NCBI GenBank assembly: GCA_022843845.1
Contig: JALHMW010000005.1
Location: forward strand, 1 to 64,000
DNA from: Archangium sp.
GTDB taxonomy: Bacteria; Myxococcota; Myxococcia; Myxococcales; Myxococcaceae
Length of the DNA stretch: 64,000 bases
Direction of reading: 5' to 3'
The notes under the pieces were generated by a model. The model made no database searches and was not told the DNA's origin. It saw nothing but the letters and a program-made list of their open reading frames with translations. The position numbers and the translations under genes are program-made. This document shows, piece after piece, positions 59,665-64,000 of the stretch; within the stretch, counting starts at the first letter, position 1; each line of letters opens with the position of its first letter.

Positions 59665-61106
59665 ACCTTCGTCTCTTCGTTTCACTCGTCGTCGTCGGTG
59701 CCCTGCTGGGTTGCGGGCTCGATGACGGCGTCACCTCCGAAGCCACTCCCGTCGAGTCCCAGCGCGGGGCGATCGTCGGTGGCACCGTCGCGCCCACGAC
59801 TGACAACAACGTCTTTCAGCTGATCATGACGGAGACGAGCGGGCAGATGGGCATCTGCAGCGCCACGCTCATCGGCTCGCGCACGCTCCTCACCGCGGCC
59901 CACTGCATCGACACCGCCCGCTCCGTGCTGGCGCACAACGCGCCGTCCGACACGCAGATCCAGTTTGGCGTGAACACCTACCGGGCGCTGCGATGGAACA
60001 CGCACCCGAACTGGAACCCCAACGGGCAGGATCTTCGCAACGACATCGCGATCATTCTCCTCGAGCGCGCGCCGACGAACGTGAACCCGAAGCCGTGGAA
60101 CAACCAGACGATGCAGGGCACACAAGGGCGGCCGATTCGGGCGCTCGGCTACGGCAACACCTCTCCGGGGAATGGCAGCGGCACCCGGCGGCAGGTCATG
60201 CTGACGGTCGCCCAGCTCACCACGCAGCTCATCTTCATGGGCGACAACCAGTCGAAGGGCATCTGCCAGGGCGACTCCGGCGGCCCGACCTTCTACACGT
60301 TCCCCGATGGCGTCGAGCGGCAGGTCGGCGTGCACAGCTTCACCACCTCACAGACTTGCACCTACGGCGCCGACGCGCGCGTCGACGCGTTCGCTTCGTT
60401 CATTCAGATGTACCTGTCGATGTACGAGGCGCCGTCGTGCGATCGCGACGGCCGCTGCGCCACCAACTGCGCGATGCCTGACTTCGACTGCGTCTGCGCG
60501 AAGGACAACATCTGCAGCTCGGTGTGCCTGATGCTCCAGGGAGGCGTCGATCCCGACTGTCCCGACTGCGGCCCCAACGGCCTGTGCGCGACGACGACCT
60601 GTGGCGAACCCGACCCTGACTGCGTCACCGAGGGCCAGGCCTGCACCATGGCGACCCAGTGCATCAACCGCGAGTGCCGCAACGATCCACAGAACCTGCA
60701 GCCGTACTGCACGCGGGCCTGCACGGCGCCCAGCGACTGCACGACGGGCTTCGAGTGCACGGGCGGCTTCTGCATCAAGAAGCAGCTGCCGGTGCTCGGC
60801 GCCGGAGCCTTCTGCCGCATCGGCCAGAACTACTGCAGCATGGACACGGTGTGCACGGGCGCGACCGAAGGCGACTCGATCTGCCAGCTCACCTGCCGCA
60901 ACATGGGCGACTGCCCGGCGAACTTCGCGTGCGCGAACGGGTGGAACGGGTTCCGCTACTGCCAGGAGCCGCCCAAGCCGCAGATCCTGCTCCCGAAGGC
61001 CTCGATCGCCGGCCCCGTCGCGCAGACGGGCTGCAGCAGCCTCGGCGGCCTCTCGCTGCTCTCGCTCCTCGGGTTGTTGAGCCTGCGACGCCGCTCGGTT
61101 CGCTGA
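59661..61106 (+). CDS. Trypsin-like serine protease with Cys-rich domain and MYXO-CTERM-like tail (2)
   Basis: The 481-aa paralogue has a lipoprotein signal (LVVVGALLGC) and the protease domain begins at AIVGGTVAP. Triad residues are His81 (LTAAHCID), Asp128 (RNDIAIILLE) and Ser206 (QGDSGGPT). The Cys-rich stalk repeats the same spacing as in the first gene (PDCPDCGPNGLC, DPDCVTEGQAC). The tail reads TGCSSLGGLSLLSLLGLLSLRRRS, again MYXO-CTERM-like. The pair is tandem with ATGA overlap, so they are co-expressed. Likely secreted, possibly predatory, proteases (inference). Confidence 0.87.
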   Translation: MNLRLFVSLVVVGALLGCGLDDGVTSEATPVESQRGAIVGGTVAPTTDNNVFQLIMTETSGQMGICSATLIGSRTLLTAAHCIDTARSVLAHNAPSDTQIQFGVNTYRALRWNTHPNWNPNGQDLRNDIAIILLERAPTNVNPKPWNNQTMQGTQGRPIRALGYGNTSPGNGSGTRRQVMLTVAQLTTQLIFMGDNQSKGICQGDSGGPTFYTFPDGVERQVGVHSFTTSQTCTYGADARVDAFASFIQMYLSMYEAPSCDRDGRCATNCAMPDFDCVCAKDNICSSVCLMLQGGVDPDCPDCGPNGLCATTTCGEPDPDCVTEGQACTMATQCINRECRNDPQNLQPYCTRACTAPSDCTTGFECTGGFCIKKQLPVLGAGAFCRIGQNYCSMDTVCTGATEGDSICQLTCRNMGDCPANFACANGWNGFRYCQEPPKPQILLPKASIAGPVAQTGCSSLGGLSLLSLLGLLSLRRRSVR

Positions 61107-61121
61107 GCCGGCGTTGTTGCT

Positions 61122-62609
61122 TCAGTCCGCGCCGAGGTTCAGCACCTTCCAGGTCGTGCCTGCTGGCGTGTCCATGATCTCGACGTGCATCGCCTTCAGG
61201 TCGGCGCGAATCTGGTCGGCTTCCTTGAAGCCCTCGGGCGTCTTCTTCGCTCTGGCCTCGTGACGCGCGACGATCGCCGCGTCGATCTTCGCCACGTCGA
61301 TGCTGAATCGCACGACCTGCCGATCGCGGCGGCGCAGCAGCCACTCTGACGGCGTGTCTTCGAACAGCCCCAGCGCGAGCGACGCCTTCTTCGCCACCTC
61401 CCGAAGGGCCAGCAGCGTGCGCCCCACCAGCGCCTTGTCCTTCACGGGCGGCTTGTCCGTGAGCTGGTTGAGCTCGTTGAAGAGGCCCGACAGCGCGCCA
61501 ATGGCGCCGGGAAAGTTGAAGTCGTCGGCCATCGCCTCGTCGAGCTCGCGCAGGAAACGCTCGGGCTCTCCGTGGAGCGCGCCCTGGCCGAAGTCCTTCC
61601 CGTCGACGCGCTCGTCGACCTTCTTGAGCGTCTCGTAGAAGTACTCCATGCGCGTCTCGGCGTCGGCGAGCTGCTTGTCCGAGAACGAGAGCGCCTGGCG
61701 GTAGTGTGTGGTGAGGAAGAAGAACCGCAGCGCCTCGGGGTCGACCTGCTGGAGCGCGTCACGCAGCCGCACCACGTTGCCGAGCGACTTCGACATCTTC
61801 GCGCCCTCGAGATCGAGGAAGCCACCGTGCATCCAGCAATTGCAGAGCGTCTTGCCGCTCGCCGCTTCCGACTGGGCGATCTCGTTCTCGTGATGCGGGA
61901 AGATCAGATCGAGCCCGCCGCCGTGCAGATCGAACGTCTCGCCGAGGTACTTCTCGCTCATCGCCGAGCACTCGATGTGCCAGCCCGGCCGGCCCTTGCC
62001 CCACGGAGAGTCCCACGACGGCTCTCCAGGCTTCGCGGCCTTCCACAGCGCGAAGTCCATCGGGTCCTTCTTCGAGTCGAGCACCAGCTCGCGCTCGCCG
62101 GCGCCCGAGACCAGGTCGTCGAGGTTCTTCTTCGAGAGCTTCAGGTAGCCGGGGTACTTGCGCACCTCGAAGTAGACGTCTCCACCGGCCGCGTAGGCGG
62201 CGCCGCGCGCGATCAGCTTCTCGATGATCGTCACGATCTCGGGAATCGTCTCTGACACCTTCGGCGACACGTCGGGCTGCAGCAGGTGCAACGCCTTCGC
62301 GTCGATCTCGAACTCGCGAATGAAGCGCGCCGCCAGCGCGATCGGATCTTCACCCGACTCGTGCGCTGCCTTGATGATCTTGTCGTCGACGTCGGTGTAG
62401 TTGCGCACATAGCGGACCTCGAAGCCGCGAAAGCGCAGGTACCGGACGATGGTGTCGAACGAGGTGAAGGTGCGGGCGTTGCCGATGTGGACGAAGGAGT
62501 AGACGGTCGGGCCGCAGACGTAGATCCCGATTTTCCCGGGGTTGAGCGGGGCCAACGGAACCTTCGTCTGCTGCATCGTGTTGAAAATGCGGATGTCTGG
62601 AGGCGCCAT
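61122..62609 (-). CDS. cysS: Cysteinyl-tRNA synthetase
   Basis: The 495-aa class I synthetase has the HIGH-type motif in [15 protein letters not shown], the zinc-binding [10 protein letters not shown] segment and the KMSKSLGN motif near residue 270. Length is standard. It charges tRNA-Cys in the cytoplasm. ATG at 62609 is the natural start. It converges with the second protease by 15 bases and diverges from the FHA-protein gene. Confidence 0.97.
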   Translation of the reverse strand: MAPPDIRIFNTMQQTKVPLAPLNPGKIGIYVCGPTVYSFVHIGNARTFTSFDTIVRYLRFRGFEVRYVRNYTDVDDKIIKAAHESGEDPIALAARFIREFEIDAKALHLLQPDVSPKVSETIPEIVTIIEKLIARGAAYAAGGDVYFEVRKYPGYLKLSKKNLDDLVSGAGERELVLDSKKDPMDFALWKAAKPGEPSWDSPWGKGRPGWHIECSAMSEKYLGETFDLHGGGLDLIFPHHENEIAQSEAASGKTLCNCWMHGGFLDLEGAKMSKSLGNVVRLRDALQQVDPEALRFFFLTTHYRQALSFSDKQLADAETRMEYFYETLKKVDERVDGKDFGQGALHGEPERFLRELDEAMADDFNFPGAIGALSGLFNELNQLTDKPPVKDKALVGRTLLALREVAKKASLALGLFEDTPSEWLLRRRDRQVVRFSIDVAKIDAAIVARHEARAKKTPEGFKEADQIRADLKAMHVEIMDTPAGTTWKVLNLGAD

Positions 62610-62693
62610 GGGGTGGGGACTTTACCTGGAGGAAACTCATGGTGTCAGATGTGCGATACCTCGTCAGCCTGAACACTGTCTTCTGGAGTTCAC

Positions 62694-64000
62694 ATGCCGC
62701 AGCACCCCAAGCGTTCTGACGGAGACGACTTTCCGATCTCCGAAGAGAACATTCTTCGAGCCGACGATCCCCGCCCGCAGCGGGTTCCCCAGTACCCCAG
62801 CAGCACCACCGGAGCGAGGCGGCCCTTGAAGAAGGCAGAAGAAGCGATTCCAACGGCCATCTACGATACCGAGAAGTCAGACCAGGAAATGCAGGCGCAC
62901 TACGGCATGGGCGAACAGCACTACAAGCCGGCCTTTCTCTACGTCGAGCGCGGCCCGGGCGCGGGTCAACTGCTCGAGTGCAAGCAGGGCACGGTCGTCG
63001 TCGGTCGCGCCTCGGTCTCGGACTTGAGGCTGCAGCACCCGTCGATCTCCCGCCGGCACGCGCAGATTCGCCGCATCGGCGACCAGTTCTTCGTGAAGGA
63101 TCTCGGCTCGCAGAACGGGTCGTTCGTGAACAAGACCCGCATCGCCAGCGAGGTCGAGGTGAAGATCGGCGACACGCTCGCCCTCGGGAACGCCCTCTTG
63201 CGCCTGCGCGGCCCGATGCAGAAGGGCGAGAAGCCCGCCGCGTCGTCGACCGGCAAGGCCCGCGTGCCGACCGCTGTGGTCGCGCGCCCGGCGCCTCACA
63301 GCACCAGCAGCCAGGTTCGGCCCGTCAGCTCCAACCGCATGGTGAAGATCGCGGTCTTCGCGGGCGCCGTCGGCTTCGGCCTCGCCGCGGTGCTCGCCTT
63401 CGCGCTCATCCGCATGGCGACGGGGACGTCGACGGCTGCTGCTCCTGAGAAGAACACGAAGGCCGTCGTTGCTTCGGCCGAGGCCCGCACCGACGCGATC
63501 GCCGATGCGCTCGAGCGCAAGCAGGCTGTTGGAAAGATCGTGGTCGCACCGGTGAAGCGGGAGATCGAGGAAGCGCCCGTTGCTGAAGAGCCTGCGATCG
63601 ACGACGGGCCGACGACGGTGAAGTCGGTGCCGGGTGTCGCTCCGTCGGTCGCTCCGGCTCGCGCTGCCCCGGCGGTCAACCGCGTCGCGCTCGCTGCGAA
63701 GCGTGCTGCCAAAGGCGCCGCCGCTGTGTCGACGGACGACGAAGACGCCAGCGACGCAAAGGCCGGCGGCAAGCGCTCCCAGGTCCTCGCGCCGTATGAG
63801 CGTGGCAACGCGGAAGGCTCACTCGAGCTCGCGAAGTCGGCCGGAGACAAAGAGCTCTCGGACAAGCTGCTCAAGTTCATCTCGGCGTACGACGCAGGCC
63901 AGGAAGCGCTCATCTCGAACAACGGCACCGTGGCGATCAAGGAGTTCACCAAGGCGCTCGCCCTCGACGAGCAGCTCTCGAGCGGCTGGGGCAAGTACGG
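62694..64000 (+). CDS. FHA-domain membrane protein (3' end beyond the window)
   Basis: The frame starts at ATG 62694 after a GGAG ribosome-binding site and is open to the window end (435 codons). An FHA phosphothreonine-binding domain is clear: VVVGRASVSDLRL, HPSISRRHAQIRR and LGSQNGSFVNKTRI include the conserved Gly-Arg, Ser-x-x-His and Asn-Gly residues. A transmembrane helix follows near residue 218-238 (VFAGAVGFGLAAVLAFALI). The C-terminal part is Ala/Val/Lys-rich, ending in a tetratricopeptide-like start (DAGQEALISNN). Such proteins bind phosphorylated partners of Ser/Thr kinases. It resembles the myxobacterial FHA-TPR adventurous gliding or secretion factors, but I cannot name it. Confidence 0.85.
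   Translation, partial: MPQHPKRSDGDDFPISEENILRADDPRPQRVPQYPSSTTGARRPLKKAEEAIPTAIYDTEKSDQEMQAHYGMGEQHYKPAFLYVERGPGAGQLLECKQGTVVVGRASVSDLRLQHPSISRRHAQIRRIGDQFFVKDLGSQNGSFVNKTRIASEVEVKIGDTLALGNALLRLRGPMQKGEKPAASSTGKARVPTAVVARPAPHSTSSQVRPVSSNRMVKIAVFAGAVGFGLAAVLAFALIRMATGTSTAAAPEKNTKAVVASAEARTDAIADALERKQAVGKIVVAPVKREIEEAPVAEEPAIDDGPTTVKSVPGVAPSVAPARAAPAVNRVALAAKRAAKGAAAVSTDDEDASDAKAGGKRSQVLAPYERGNAEGSLELAKSAGDKELSDKLLKFISAYDAGQEALISNNGTVAIKEFTKALALDEQLSSGWGKY

Overview
The window is GC-rich, densely coding DNA that looks like a myxobacterial chromosome (Myxococcota, probably Cystobacterineae; inferred from content, not from a search). Supporting signs are the many secreted lipoproteins with Cys-rich, Gly-rich or Asp-Ala-Gly repeats, paired trypsin-like proteases ending in a Cys plus hydrophobic plus Arg-rich tail (MYXO-CTERM-like), a eukaryotic-type Ser/Thr kinase, an FHA protein, an alkylglycerone-phosphate-synthase-like flavoprotein and a TIGR01777-type epimerase. 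Many neighbouring genes overlap by four bases (ATGA or GTGA), so translational coupling is common. I see no rRNA, tRNA, CRISPR array, integrase or transposase.

Layout. 1-1668: end of a secreted protein with pre-peptidase-like repeats. 1649-5650 (minus): histone-deacetylase-like enzyme, a 62-aa protein, a SRPBCC protein, GlpX and a thioesterase. 5688-12214 (plus): a phosphatase, a 2OG-oxygenase-like protein, a PHA-granule-type secreted protein, an orphan SNF2 helicase and a lipoprotein. 12622-17534 (minus): a five-gene operon with a GlcD/E/F-like flavoprotein set, a lipid kinase and a thioesterase, facing an NAPE-PLD-like hydrolase. 18690-29736: surface lipoproteins, a secreted protein-arginine-deiminase homologue coupled to a HEAT-like protein and a GH25 lysozyme with an apparent CTG start, aspS, and a zinc metalloprotease. 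29906-40024: three tandem paralogous ~1100-residue lipoproteins. 40042-45816: recJ, then a NapH/NapG/molybdopterin oxidoreductase operon. 46605-50296: dusB, a site-2 protease and a fatty acyl desaturase. 50449-54428: a surface-protein block with a Ser/Thr kinase, bordered by a degenerate second copy of the desaturase 3' end. 54892-64000: a Cys-rich lipoprotein, a peroxiredoxin, an SsnA-like amidohydrolase, two trypsin-like proteases, cysS and the start of an FHA protein.

The most striking item is the peroxiredoxin at 56128-56649 (minus). A UGA codon stands exactly where the family has its peroxidatic cysteine, and a SECIS-like hairpin lies 15 nt downstream. This is best read as a selenoprotein rather than a broken gene. 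Other highlights are the bacterial arginine deiminase lipoprotein, the likely CTG-initiated lysozyme, the AGPS-like GlcDEF operon, the triplicated giant lipoproteins and the duplicated gene end flanking the 50-54 kb block.
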